Source: Lachnospiraceae bacterium (GTDB taxonomy: Bacteria > Bacillota > Clostridia > Lachnospirales > Lachnospiraceae). Taken from it: 64,000 nt of DNA. A program made the position numbers and the translations under genes. Shown here piece after piece: positions 44,798 to 53,242 of the stretch. How positions within the stretch are numbered: the first letter of the stretch is position 1; the number at the start of each line of letters is the position of its first letter. The notes beneath the pieces are model-generated. The model was not told the DNA's origin, did no database searches, and was given only the letters and a program-made list of their open reading frames with translations. The DNA is taken from NCBI GenBank assembly GCA_900772845.1, contig CAAGSD010000054.1, forward strand, positions 3,681 to 67,680, in the 5' to 3' direction.

Positions 44798-45214
44798 GTG
44801 GAAAAAGAGTTAAAGCTGTCCGCATGTGATGAGAATATGGGAACCGTGCTGGAGCAGGTAGAACGGATGCTGGCACAGACCACCTGTGACGAGACGACAC
44901 AGATGCAGATCATGATGGCGGCGGAGGAACTGTTTGTCAATATAGCGCATTATGCCTACGGCGGAGAGCCGGGGGAGGCAGTCCTCACAATGCAGATCAT
45001 GGAGGATCCGAAACGATTTCACATGACCTTCAGAGATCATGGCATACCATACAATCCGCTGGAACACAAAGATCCCGATATTACACTGTCTGCGGAGGAA
45101 AGAGAGATCGGCGGACTGGGAATTTTTCTGATCAAGAATACTATGGATAAGATGGAATATGAGTATCGGGACGGATGGAATGTGCTGTCCATCGAAAAGC
45201 GTCTTGCGGAGTAA
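44798..45214 (+). CDS. RsbW-like anti-sigma/serine kinase
   Basis: A 138-residue HATPase_c_2 protein: N-box AAEELFVNIAHYAY, G1 FRDHGIPYNPL and G2 GGLGIFLIK. In the partner-switch set it would phosphorylate the STAS protein and bind a further target. No sigma factor is encoded in this window, so the target may be elsewhere or not a sigma factor. Starts with GTG; the site GGATAGGAAG is moderate. Confidence 0.88.
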   Translation: MEKELKLSACDENMGTVLEQVERMLAQTTCDETTQMQIMMAAEELFVNIAHYAYGGEPGEAVLTMQIMEDPKRFHMTFRDHGIPYNPLEHKDPDITLSAEEREIGGLGIFLIKNTMDKMEYEYRDGWNVLSIEKRLAE

Positions 45215-45227
45215 GAAGGGAGCAGAT

Positions 45228-46127
45228 ATGTCAACAAAGAAAAAAATCATTTTGCTGGTAGCGGCCATTTGCTATACATGTGTACTCTATGGATTTTTAA
45301 TTGGTAACAGTATGTTCATGATGGTCACGGTCATTCTGTATGCAGTTCTGATGCTGGTATTTTCGCTTCTGGCAGACGCAGGTGACCCGGAGACGGTGGA
45401 AAAGAACCGCAGACAGCTGGAAGAGGCGGAAGGCAGAAACAAGGAACTTGATGAAAAAGTTCATGAACTCACGGCGGAGAAGGAACGCTACGCCAAGGCA
45501 ATGGAGGAGGCAGCCACGGCGAAAGAAGAGGCCATCGCCGGACAGCAGGAGCTGCTTGTCAGACAAGAGGAATTAAACGAGGCACTCTCAAAGGCAGAGG
45601 AGGTCAAAAGCCGGTTCGAGGAGCGGGAAAAGGAGCTTCTTTCCAATTTTCTGCCGCCGGTGGGAGAAGGAGAGCAGCCAAATGAGACCATCGACATTAT
45701 CCAGATCGTCAGAGATACGATGCAGGAGCTGAAGCCTTTTGCGGAGAAAGTACATCTGGAGATCCGTATTTCGGCACCGGATGATAAGATCCTTGTCAGG
45801 GCGGATGCCTCAAGACTGCGGATCATGTTCCGCAACATTATTGACAATTCCATTAAATACATGAACCGGGCGGGAATTCTTGTCATCACGATCTCGAACC
45901 TGGGGGACGATATTTTCATTGTACTCAAGGATAACGGAAACGGTCTGTCAGAGAAGGAAACGGCTCATATCTTTGAACTCAATTATCAGGGTTCCAACCG
46001 GATCAGCGGAAACGGACTGGGTCTGACGCAGGCGAAGGCCATCGTGGAATACTACGGCGGCACGATCTATGCGAAGAGTAACGTCGGCAAGGGCATGGGA
46101 ATCTATGTGCAGCTGCCGACCGACTAG
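45228..46127 (+). CDS. Histidine-kinase-like membrane protein lacking a clear H box
   Basis: A 299-residue protein: two TM helices (10-52), a long coiled coil, then a HATPase_c domain from about 170 (N-box RIMFRNIIDNSIKYM, G1 DNGNGL, G2 GNGLGLTQAKAIV). The coiled coil has no DHp-type H-E-[LIF]-RTP motif, so it cannot be a standard histidine kinase. It may act as a second protein kinase in the switch or bind ATP as a sensor. AAGGGAGC lies before the start. Confidence 0.8.
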   Translation: MSTKKKIILLVAAICYTCVLYGFLIGNSMFMMVTVILYAVLMLVFSLLADAGDPETVEKNRRQLEEAEGRNKELDEKVHELTAEKERYAKAMEEAATAKEEAIAGQQELLVRQEELNEALSKAEEVKSRFEEREKELLSNFLPPVGEGEQPNETIDIIQIVRDTMQELKPFAEKVHLEIRISAPDDKILVRADASRLRIMFRNIIDNSIKYMNRAGILVITISNLGDDIFIVLKDNGNGLSEKETAHIFELNYQGSNRISGNGLGLTQAKAIVEYYGGTIYAKSNVGKGMGIYVQLPTD

Positions 46128-46172
46128 ACCAACGGAAATTTTGACAGATAGGAAGCATGGAGAGTGTGGCGG

Positions 46173-46643
46173 ATGAAAAAGCAAAAAGGACTTATCATTG
46201 TGGCGATGGCGTTCTTTCTGATCAGTGGTGTCGCTGCCTGCGTCATCAGACAGTATCTTGACAGACAGGAGAACGGTCCGGTGCCCGTCTATGTGAATCA
46301 GCACTGGGAATTGCAGCCGCAGACGACAGAAGCACCGGGGGAGATAACGGAACAGACACCGGAGGAAGTGCCGGCACAGGATCCGGAGACAAAGCCGGAG
46401 GAGACCGTCTATTATGCGTTTACTGTGCGGGGGGATATTACTGCCCTGCATATCAGGCTCACCCCGGGGCTGGATGGACAGATCCTGGGCAAACTGAAGC
46501 CGAATGAGACGGGGTATGTACTGGAGCGCGGCGAAGAATGGTCCCTGGTGACCACCGGGAAAAAGAGTGGCTATGTCTTTAACTATTATATCGTGATGGA
46601 GGAGATTGCGGAGGAAGATTTTCCTGAAGAATACAGGAACTGA
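46173..46643 (+). CDS. Membrane-anchored SH3b-domain protein
   Basis: A 156-residue protein: one N-terminal TM/signal helix (GLIIVAMAFFLISGV), a Pro/Thr/Glu linker, then a bacterial SH3 domain (LHIRLTPGLDGQILGKL, GYVLERGEEWSLV, GYVFNYYIV). SH3b domains bind cell-wall peptides or proteins. It probably stays outside, on the wall side of the membrane. The start at 46173 is eight bases after GGAGAG. Confidence 0.72.
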   Translation: MKKQKGLIIVAMAFFLISGVAACVIRQYLDRQENGPVPVYVNQHWELQPQTTEAPGEITEQTPEEVPAQDPETKPEETVYYAFTVRGDITALHIRLTPGLDGQILGKLKPNETGYVLERGEEWSLVTTGKKSGYVFNYYIVMEEIAEEDFPEEYRN

Positions 46644-46673
46644 CTGCCTTGATTTTCGGATAAGGAGAGGCTT

Positions 46674-46895
46674 ATGAGACTGAGTGACAGACTTGCAATG
46701 CAGCAGATGAGGAAGAGTGGCAGCGGAAACCGCATGGTGGAGGAAGAAGAGACCCTTACCTATCAGAACCGGAAGCGGGAGACCTCTCTGAATGAAGAAC
46801 AGGGAGTCTTTCAGGGAAAGACTTTTGAAGGAATCAACACGGAGAAAAGCATCTTTGACCGGACGGCAGTGTTCCGGGTAGAGGAGAGACAGTGA
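46674..46895 (+). CDS. Small polar protein of unknown function
   Basis: A 73-residue, mostly charged and polar protein with no TM helix and no recognised motif (start MRLSDRLAMQQMRKSG). It has AAGGAGAGG before its ATG and fits tightly between the SH3b gene and the first AAA+ gene, so it is likely real. Possibly an adaptor for the ATPases. Confidence 0.55.
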   Translation: MRLSDRLAMQQMRKSGSGNRMVEEEETLTYQNRKRETSLNEEQGVFQGKTFEGINTEKSIFDRTAVFRVEERQ

Positions 46896-46923
46896 AGCAG
46901 ACGACAGGCAAGGAGGAGACAGC

Positions 46924-49251
46924 GTGAATATCTATGACAAGTTTGACAGGAAACTGGAAGGGGAGCCGTTTAGCGGATACCCGGAGTATATGGACTATCT
47001 GTTTGCCTGTGTCAACAGCCGGATGGATCTGTATCTTGAGGAGATGAAGGGGCTGTTTGCGTCCGGACAGGGCGGATATAAAAATGTGCTTTACCCGGAT
47101 CTGGAGATCGCCCATACCATGTGTCAGGAGAAAATACATATCTTTTCCTCGGAGACAGTCAGGGACAGTGAGGACGAGGAGACCGGAGAGGAACAGCCGG
47201 CGGAACTGAGTGACGAACTGAGGGCTCTGCTGGGGGATTATGCCGCAGAGATGGCAACCGTTGCATCGGGGGAAAACCACAGTGTCAGAGAGCCGGACTG
47301 CGAGGAGATGATGGCGTTTATCGAGGTGCGGGCCGAGAAGACGCTGGAAGCGGGGATTGCGCTTCCGTTCTATTCTCTCTGCAAAAAGATGGAGTTTGAG
47401 CATTTTACCACTTTCTGCTTTGCCTGCAGCATTCTGGCATCCACGCAGACGGATTATGCAGGGGTGTTCCAGGTCATTAACGAAAACGGGAACCTGCCTG
47501 CTCCGACCATCGAATCGGCAGCAAGGCTGTATTACGGAAGTGAGTTTTCTATTACAGGAGCTTATGGAGATATGTCGGTGGGACTGGAGCAGCTGCAGCC
47601 AATCCTTGATCTGAGAGTAAACGGAAGTATGCCGTTCTCCACAGTTGTCACACCGGACAAGCGGATTATCGACTTTCTGTTTGGTAAGCATCCCATGCAG
47701 CTGGATGAGAACTACATCCGCTTTTTCAAGATGCTGACGGATGACAGGGAACTGGATCCGATCATGGCGAATCAGGGGCAGCTGGATGCCATGGAGATCT
47801 CCTACCGTGAGGGGGTACGCATTTTCTCTTTCTTTGGGGATGAGGGAAGCGGACGGAAATTTTTCATCAAGCAATTCTGCAAAAAGAACGGGATGGGTGC
47901 AATCTCCGTTAACTGTAAAAAGCTTTTTGTCTATGATTTCACCTTTGTGGAAAAGGCGCTGTGGGCGGTTACCAGAGAGTGTATTCTGACCAATTCCTGC
48001 TGCTGTCTCGATGAGCTGACCTTCCACGAGGAGGAGAAGGATAAGTTCCTGGGGTACATGGATCTCGCTTTTGCAAAGCTGGTGAGCAAGGGACTGCTGG
48101 TCTACGCACTGAGCAAGGAAAAAATGCCGATGCGCGATATCACGAAGGAGGAGTTCACGGAACTGGAGATTCCGACGCCTACGACGCAGGAGAGAGAGGA
48201 GTGCTGGCGTCTGTTTGCGAAGGATTATGCGCTGGGTGATGACATCGACCTGCTGGAGATGGCGACAAAGTTCCTGTTCACTCCGGGCAAGATCAAGGCG
48301 GCGCTGGCAAATGCCAGAAGCCTTGCAACCATGAACAAGGATATCCTGATCCCCAGGGCTACGCTTTTTCAGGGTTGTAATAATCAGATGAGCTCGGAAC
48401 TGACGCAGAAAGCCACCAAGGTAAAAGCGAATTTCGGTTTTGAAGACATTGTCATGAACAGGGATCAGAGGGAGACGCTGGAGCATGCCATCGACCAGAT
48501 GAATTTCCGGAAACAGGTCTACGACAACTGGCATTATACGAAGAAATATCCCTATGGCCGCGGATTGTCCGTGCTGCTGTTCGGAGCTCCCGGTACCGGT
48601 AAATCCATGTGTGCGCAGGTAATCGCACACGAACTCAATCTTGAACTTTACCGCGTTGACCTGTCCAAGGTCATTGATAAGTATGTGGGTGAGACGGAGA
48701 AATCCATCTCCATGATCTTCCGGGAGGCGAAGAAGTGTAATGTCGTACTCTTTTTCGACGAGTGTGATACGCTGTTCGCAAAGCGTTCCGATGACGGAGG
48801 AAGTAACCAGGCGTCCAATAACAACAAGACTGCGCTGCTTCTGCAGGAGGTTGAGGCCTATGACGGAGTATCCGTGCTGGCCACCAACTACAAACACAAT
48901 ATTGACCCTGCTTTCTTCCGGCGTATGAAATACATTGTGGAATTCCAGTTCCCGAATGCGGATACCAGAGAGATGCTGTGGCGGACGACGATTCCCAAGG
49001 ACACCCCGCTGGCAGAGGATGTGGATATCCGCTTCCTTGCAGAGAAATTTGAATTTGCGGGTGGTAATATCAAGAACTGTATTCTCAACGCAGCGTTTCT
49101 GGCTGCGGCGGATGGCGATGGAAAGGAAGTGCGCATGAAGCATTACCTTCAGGCGATCCGCTATGAGTATGTCAAGACCGGAAAGGTCTTCACAAGATCG
49201 GATTTTGAGCCCTATGCGGAAGAGGTATTCGGCATGGAACTGGGACAATGA
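46924..49251 (+). CDS. AAA+ ATPase 1 (Afp15-like)
   Basis: A 775-residue protein with GTG start. The C-terminal AAA+ module has Walker A GAPGTGKSM near residue 553, Walker B VVLFFDECDTLF near 608 and a sensor region VLATNYKHNIDPAFFRR. An earlier loop near residue 303, GDEGSGRKF, looks like a decayed Walker A, so the protein may have had two modules. Afp15/Pvc15 ATPases are needed for CIS assembly, loading or release. It pairs with the next gene. Confidence 0.88.
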   Translation: MNIYDKFDRKLEGEPFSGYPEYMDYLFACVNSRMDLYLEEMKGLFASGQGGYKNVLYPDLEIAHTMCQEKIHIFSSETVRDSEDEETGEEQPAELSDELRALLGDYAAEMATVASGENHSVREPDCEEMMAFIEVRAEKTLEAGIALPFYSLCKKMEFEHFTTFCFACSILASTQTDYAGVFQVINENGNLPAPTIESAARLYYGSEFSITGAYGDMSVGLEQLQPILDLRVNGSMPFSTVVTPDKRIIDFLFGKHPMQLDENYIRFFKMLTDDRELDPIMANQGQLDAMEISYREGVRIFSFFGDEGSGRKFFIKQFCKKNGMGAISVNCKKLFVYDFTFVEKALWAVTRECILTNSCCCLDELTFHEEEKDKFLGYMDLAFAKLVSKGLLVYALSKEKMPMRDITKEEFTELEIPTPTTQEREECWRLFAKDYALGDDIDLLEMATKFLFTPGKIKAALANARSLATMNKDILIPRATLFQGCNNQMSSELTQKATKVKANFGFEDIVMNRDQRETLEHAIDQMNFRKQVYDNWHYTKKYPYGRGLSVLLFGAPGTGKSMCAQVIAHELNLELYRVDLSKVIDKYVGETEKSISMIFREAKKCNVVLFFDECDTLFAKRSDDGGSNQASNNNKTALLLQEVEAYDGVSVLATNYKHNIDPAFFRRMKYIVEFQFPNADTREMLWRTTIPKDTPLAEDVDIRFLAEKFEFAGGNIKNCILNAAFLAAADGDGKEVRMKHYLQAIRYEYVKTGKVFTRSDFEPYAEEVFGMELGQ

Positions 49252-49265
49252 GAGAGGCATGAGAA

Positions 49266-51326
49266 ATGAACAGGTCTGACTTAGAACTCTATCTGGACAT
49301 AGATCAACAGAATAGTGTTTTCTTTTCCACGGAGGAACTGCTCGGACAGATACAGAGGATACTGATCTACTGGCTGGCGCAGAGCTCCGGAGGGGAGGAT
49401 GTCATGGAGAAGACGGAAAGGCTGTTCGGCTATTGGGAAAGCCGTTGCGTTGAAACGGCAAAACAGGGTCCAAAACTTCCCTACATTACGATGCGGGAAG
49501 CACTCTCCCTAAACCGGTTTGAAGAATTTCTGGTATGGATCGCCTGCATCCGGCAGCTGGACGGAGAATTTGCAGCAGAACTCTCTGGGGAGGGAAGTTC
49601 TGAGGAACTGACACTGGAGGATGCCTTTTGTCTGTTCCGGAGACTTACCGTGGAGGATATGGAGGCAGAATACCGGCTGCTGAATCCCGATGACCGGCTG
49701 AACGTGGTTCTTTTTCAGGACTGGGAGGAAGAACAGACAGAGCGGCGTCTGCAGAGACCGGTGAAGCTTAAGAAGACGGCACTGGATTTCCTGTTGGAAC
49801 AGGACTGCGGTATCCATGAACTGACCGGTATTACGGTCTGCCTGGAACCGGATGAGGAGCCATTACTTCAGAATGAGGAGCTGTATGGGCAGTGCAGAGA
49901 CTATCTGGAAAGGATCCGGAATGGAAAGAGCAAAGGCGTATTACAGTTGTCCGGAGCGGAGGGCGCAGGCAAAAGCTTTCTTCTGAAGAAACTCGGAGAA
50001 CCGACAGAATTCGTCGCTGTATTCCTCGGTTTCCTGCTAGAGAGGAAAAATGTACGGAGAGATCTTCGGGAGATCATTTCCTATTGTGTATTGCGGAGAA
50101 AGTATGTGGCACTGCGGCAGCTTCCGGAGAAGCTGGAACCGGATATGCTGGGGTATTTTCTTGAGGTTTTGACGGAATACATTCCGGTGGTGTGCGTGAT
50201 GACAGAGGCACCGCTGCGGATACGCTATCCGGGGAAATCCTGTCCCATGGAGGCAGAACTTCCGGGAGCGACGAGAGAACAGCAGATGCACTTCTGGGAA
50301 TATTTTGCCGAAAAATATCAGTGTAAGGCACTCTGCAGCCATGGGACGGAACTGGCAAATCTCTATCGGCTGATGCCGGGAGAGATCGAACGGATGGTGC
50401 GAAAGCTCAGAGCCCGTTTTGGGGAAGGAACAGAGGTGTCGTATGACGAAGCAGAAGATGTCATCGTCAGTGAGCTGATGGAGGATGCCGGAAGAAAGTT
50501 AAAGGGCCTGGCGGCACCTCTGGTGACCGGATTTTCCATGGAAGATCTGCAGCTTCCGGGACAGCAGATGCGAATCTTAAAGTTTGCCATCTCTGCGATC
50601 CGGAACAGGTATCTTGTCATGGAGGGAATGGGCTTCGGAAAGAAGATGCCCTACGGACGCAGTATCAGCATTCTGCTGTACGGTCCTCCCGGAACCGGCA
50701 AGACCATGACAGCGCAGGTGATTGCAAAGGAAGTCGGACTGACACTGTTTCGGGTGGACTCCTCCAAGATCATGGATAAATATATCGGGGAAACGGAGAA
50801 AAAGCTGGGAGAACTGTTTGAAACCGCCAAGAATACCAATGCGATTTTATTCTTTGATGAGGCGGATTCCCTTTTTGCCAAGAGGACGGAGGTATCAAAG
50901 TCTACAGACAAATATGCCAACAATGAGGTATCTTTTCTGTTACAGCTGATGGAACAGTATGAGGGCATCATGGTGCTTGCCACAAACCACAGTAATTTCT
51001 TTGATGAAGCATTCCGCAGGAGAATCACATATTCCATCAATCTTCCGTCACCGGATGCCGAGACGAGAAGCCGTCTCTGGAGACTGGCGTTCCCGGAGGG
51101 TGTCGAGATTGCGGAGGATGTGGATTTCGATCAGCTGGCCAGAGAGCATGAGTTCACTGGCAGCAGTATCAAGTATGTGGCCCAGCAGGCAATGTTCACG
51201 GCGGCAATACTGCAGAGTCCGGTGACACTGGAGTGCATCCACACAGGACTGAAACTGATGATGGAGAGGGATTGCCAGGGCTATAAGGATGGAAGCCTGC
51301 AGGCATGCTTTACGAGGCTATTGTAA
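49266..51326 (+). CDS. AAA+ ATPase 2 (Afp15-like)
   Basis: A 686-residue homologue of the gene before it. The C-terminal module has Walker A GPPGTGKTM near residue 473, Walker B ILFFDEADSLF and VLATNHSNFFDEAFRRR. The N-terminal part also has an intact P-loop, GAEGAGKSF near residue 230, where the first ATPase has a decayed one. The N-terminal 200 residues are unlike and may choose the client. The two could form a mixed ring or serve different cargo. Confidence 0.88.
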   Translation: MNRSDLELYLDIDQQNSVFFSTEELLGQIQRILIYWLAQSSGGEDVMEKTERLFGYWESRCVETAKQGPKLPYITMREALSLNRFEEFLVWIACIRQLDGEFAAELSGEGSSEELTLEDAFCLFRRLTVEDMEAEYRLLNPDDRLNVVLFQDWEEEQTERRLQRPVKLKKTALDFLLEQDCGIHELTGITVCLEPDEEPLLQNEELYGQCRDYLERIRNGKSKGVLQLSGAEGAGKSFLLKKLGEPTEFVAVFLGFLLERKNVRRDLREIISYCVLRRKYVALRQLPEKLEPDMLGYFLEVLTEYIPVVCVMTEAPLRIRYPGKSCPMEAELPGATREQQMHFWEYFAEKYQCKALCSHGTELANLYRLMPGEIERMVRKLRARFGEGTEVSYDEAEDVIVSELMEDAGRKLKGLAAPLVTGFSMEDLQLPGQQMRILKFAISAIRNRYLVMEGMGFGKKMPYGRSISILLYGPPGTGKTMTAQVIAKEVGLTLFRVDSSKIMDKYIGETEKKLGELFETAKNTNAILFFDEADSLFAKRTEVSKSTDKYANNEVSFLLQLMEQYEGIMVLATNHSNFFDEAFRRRITYSINLPSPDAETRSRLWRLAFPEGVEIAEDVDFDQLAREHEFTGSSIKYVAQQAMFTAAILQSPVTLECIHTGLKLMMERDCQGYKDGSLQACFTRLL

Positions 51327-51368
51327 AGAGACAGGCAGCAAACAGTCGGAGCAGATAAGGAGCAGGGT

Positions 51369-51548
51369 ATGGACATGGATATGGAATGGAAAGAAGAGCA
51401 GGGGAGATACACCAGTGATTCCCCGGATTGTGAGGGTTGTGTATTTAATTTCGGGAACTTAAATTGTGCGGTGTATGATATAAAGCCGGCATCCATCGTG
51501 ATTGATCACAAGCCATGTGAAAAACGGCAGCCGGGAGGTGCGATATGA
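51369..51548 (+). CDS. Small cysteine-rich protein
   Basis: A 59-residue protein starting MDMDMEWKEE, with four Cys in the pattern CxxC-x(8)-C-x(15)-C (CEGCVFNFGNLNC, then KPCEKRQ), able to hold a zinc or an iron-sulfur cluster. It overlaps the next start by four bases (ATGA), so translation is coupled. I do not know the family. It may be a chaperone or redox partner for the ART-like protein encoded after it. Confidence 0.65.
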   Translation: MDMDMEWKEEQGRYTSDSPDCEGCVFNFGNLNCAVYDIKPASIVIDHKPCEKRQPGGAI

Positions 51549-53209
51549 AGAAAAGTTATCAGCCTGATGTGAATTTCAGTTCTTTTGAGGATGTAAAGGC
51601 AATTGCACAGACATATGAGAAATCTGTCTTCGGAAAGAAAAACGGTGTCAGTGGAAATATAAGGAATTACAGGAAGTTGAAGTCCTCATTTAACTGGCGT
51701 GGGGAAAATGCTGATCGTTTCGAGGCAGTGCTTAATAGGATTGAGCAGGTGGAAAATCTCCGGAACGAAAAGGTCTCAGGGGAGCATCCGGAGGCATATG
51801 AAAATATAATGGTGGCATATGCTGATCTGTGTGGCGCATGCAAGGAGTATATTGACAATACGGAATATGGTCATTCTCTCAGCGGCAGACGCCGGGTATC
51901 TATTGTGAAAAAAATATTTACCACTGCAGAGAAGGAAGTATTGATGCTTCAGATGCGGTATTTTGAGATGGGAAGCCAGTTTAAGGGGGAGGGAATTACG
52001 CTCCGCCAGCTTTTTGCCGGTGAGACCCTTCCGCAGCTGATTCAGGATGATGCTGCAAATTTCTCACTGGAGGAAAGCAATGCGGCTCCGGTGGCAGAAG
52101 CGGAAGGATACCAGCTGCATATAAGTGCAGGGGAATTTAAGAACAGGATCTCAGCGGAAGCACTTGTGGATGCCAAAGACAGCAGTGTGATCGCAATTCT
52201 GCTGGAATACTATCAGAGAATCTTAAGCCGTATGGATACCGATCCGGCTTCAAAGAGGCTGATACCGGAGGTTCTTCATAGAATCCAGATTCTGTGCGGG
52301 CAGAATGGGGAGAGTACGGTTCTGGCAGAATTGTCCCGGGATGCGCAAAGAATTTTTGATGAAACGAGAGCAGACCAACTGCAGACCGTTTCCACTGCGG
52401 GATTAATAGGAAGGGATGGTTTTGTGCCGTACCGGAGATATAGGGATACTGCGGATCTGACCATGGAGGAAGAGCAGGTAAGCTCAGATCTGTTCAGTGA
52501 TTATCCGGTGATTAGTGAGCGGGAAGCAACGGAAATGTCGGGGGAGAATGAGTATAACCGGGGAGAGGCTGCAACTACACTCTATGGTCTGGCCAGTAAA
52601 CAGGGACGGGAGCACGGGTATATCCAGACTTCCAATTCCTTTAGAATAAACCAGTATCTGAGAAATCAGAAATTTGAAGATGTCAGTTATAAAAGCCATA
52701 GAACCATTGGTTTGCTGAATGAGGCTACCAAGCAGAACCGGCTGCCCCACAAGGCAAGGTTCTATCGTCTGCTTGGTCCACAGTATCTGCAATATGCCCT
52801 GGGACTTGGACAGTACGCAGACGCCACAAGCTTTGCACCGGGAACGGTACAGGCAATTAACGCCATGGCTGGAAAGGTCATCACTGATGCCGGATTTATG
52901 TGCGTGGGGTATCAGGTGGATATGATATTCGGTAGATATCCCGTCATGCTGACGCTATTGTGCGATAAGGACATGCCCCTGATGGCAACGACCAATCTCA
53001 CAGAGGGAGAGTTTATTTTCCCGCGAAACACCAGCTATATGATTATCGGAGCCAGAAAACGGGAAGGCAAAGAGGACAGAGGGCGCTCCATGATCGGCGT
53101 GGAATTTAACGGTACAAGAGACAGAGGAGTGTTTAACGGACTGGAGATCATCTGTAAGGTGTTGAATCCGGGAAGTTTCCAGAACCAGAATGCCAATGTA
53201 CGTCCATGA
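51545..53209 (+). CDS. Candidate effector with ADP-ribosyltransferase-like C-terminus
   Basis: A 554-residue protein. The C-terminal 190 residues fit the toxin-type ART fold: RFYRLLGPQ with Arg408, a helix ending GKVITDAGFMC, and TEGEFIFPRNTSY with an E-x-E pair at 487/489. The STS motif between them is replaced (FMCVG), so activity is uncertain. Residues 1-350 are helical and may carry the loading signal. ARTs are common CIS and toxin payloads that transfer ADP-ribose from NAD to host proteins. It is the first of the cargo-like genes after the ATPases. Confidence 0.65.
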   Translation: MKKSYQPDVNFSSFEDVKAIAQTYEKSVFGKKNGVSGNIRNYRKLKSSFNWRGENADRFEAVLNRIEQVENLRNEKVSGEHPEAYENIMVAYADLCGACKEYIDNTEYGHSLSGRRRVSIVKKIFTTAEKEVLMLQMRYFEMGSQFKGEGITLRQLFAGETLPQLIQDDAANFSLEESNAAPVAEAEGYQLHISAGEFKNRISAEALVDAKDSSVIAILLEYYQRILSRMDTDPASKRLIPEVLHRIQILCGQNGESTVLAELSRDAQRIFDETRADQLQTVSTAGLIGRDGFVPYRRYRDTADLTMEEEQVSSDLFSDYPVISEREATEMSGENEYNRGEAATTLYGLASKQGREHGYIQTSNSFRINQYLRNQKFEDVSYKSHRTIGLLNEATKQNRLPHKARFYRLLGPQYLQYALGLGQYADATSFAPGTVQAINAMAGKVITDAGFMCVGYQVDMIFGRYPVMLTLLCDKDMPLMATTNLTEGEFIFPRNTSYMIIGARKREGKEDRGRSMIGVEFNGTRDRGVFNGLEIICKVLNPGSFQNQNANVRP

Positions 53210-53242
53210 TGACAGATGACCTGAAAAAGGAGGAGCAGAAGT

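Noticed and set aside
46834..49260. 808-codon open frame on the minus strand
   Set aside because: It lies fully antisense to AAA+ ATPase 1, which has intact Walker motifs and a ribosome binding site; the antisense reading has no family pattern.
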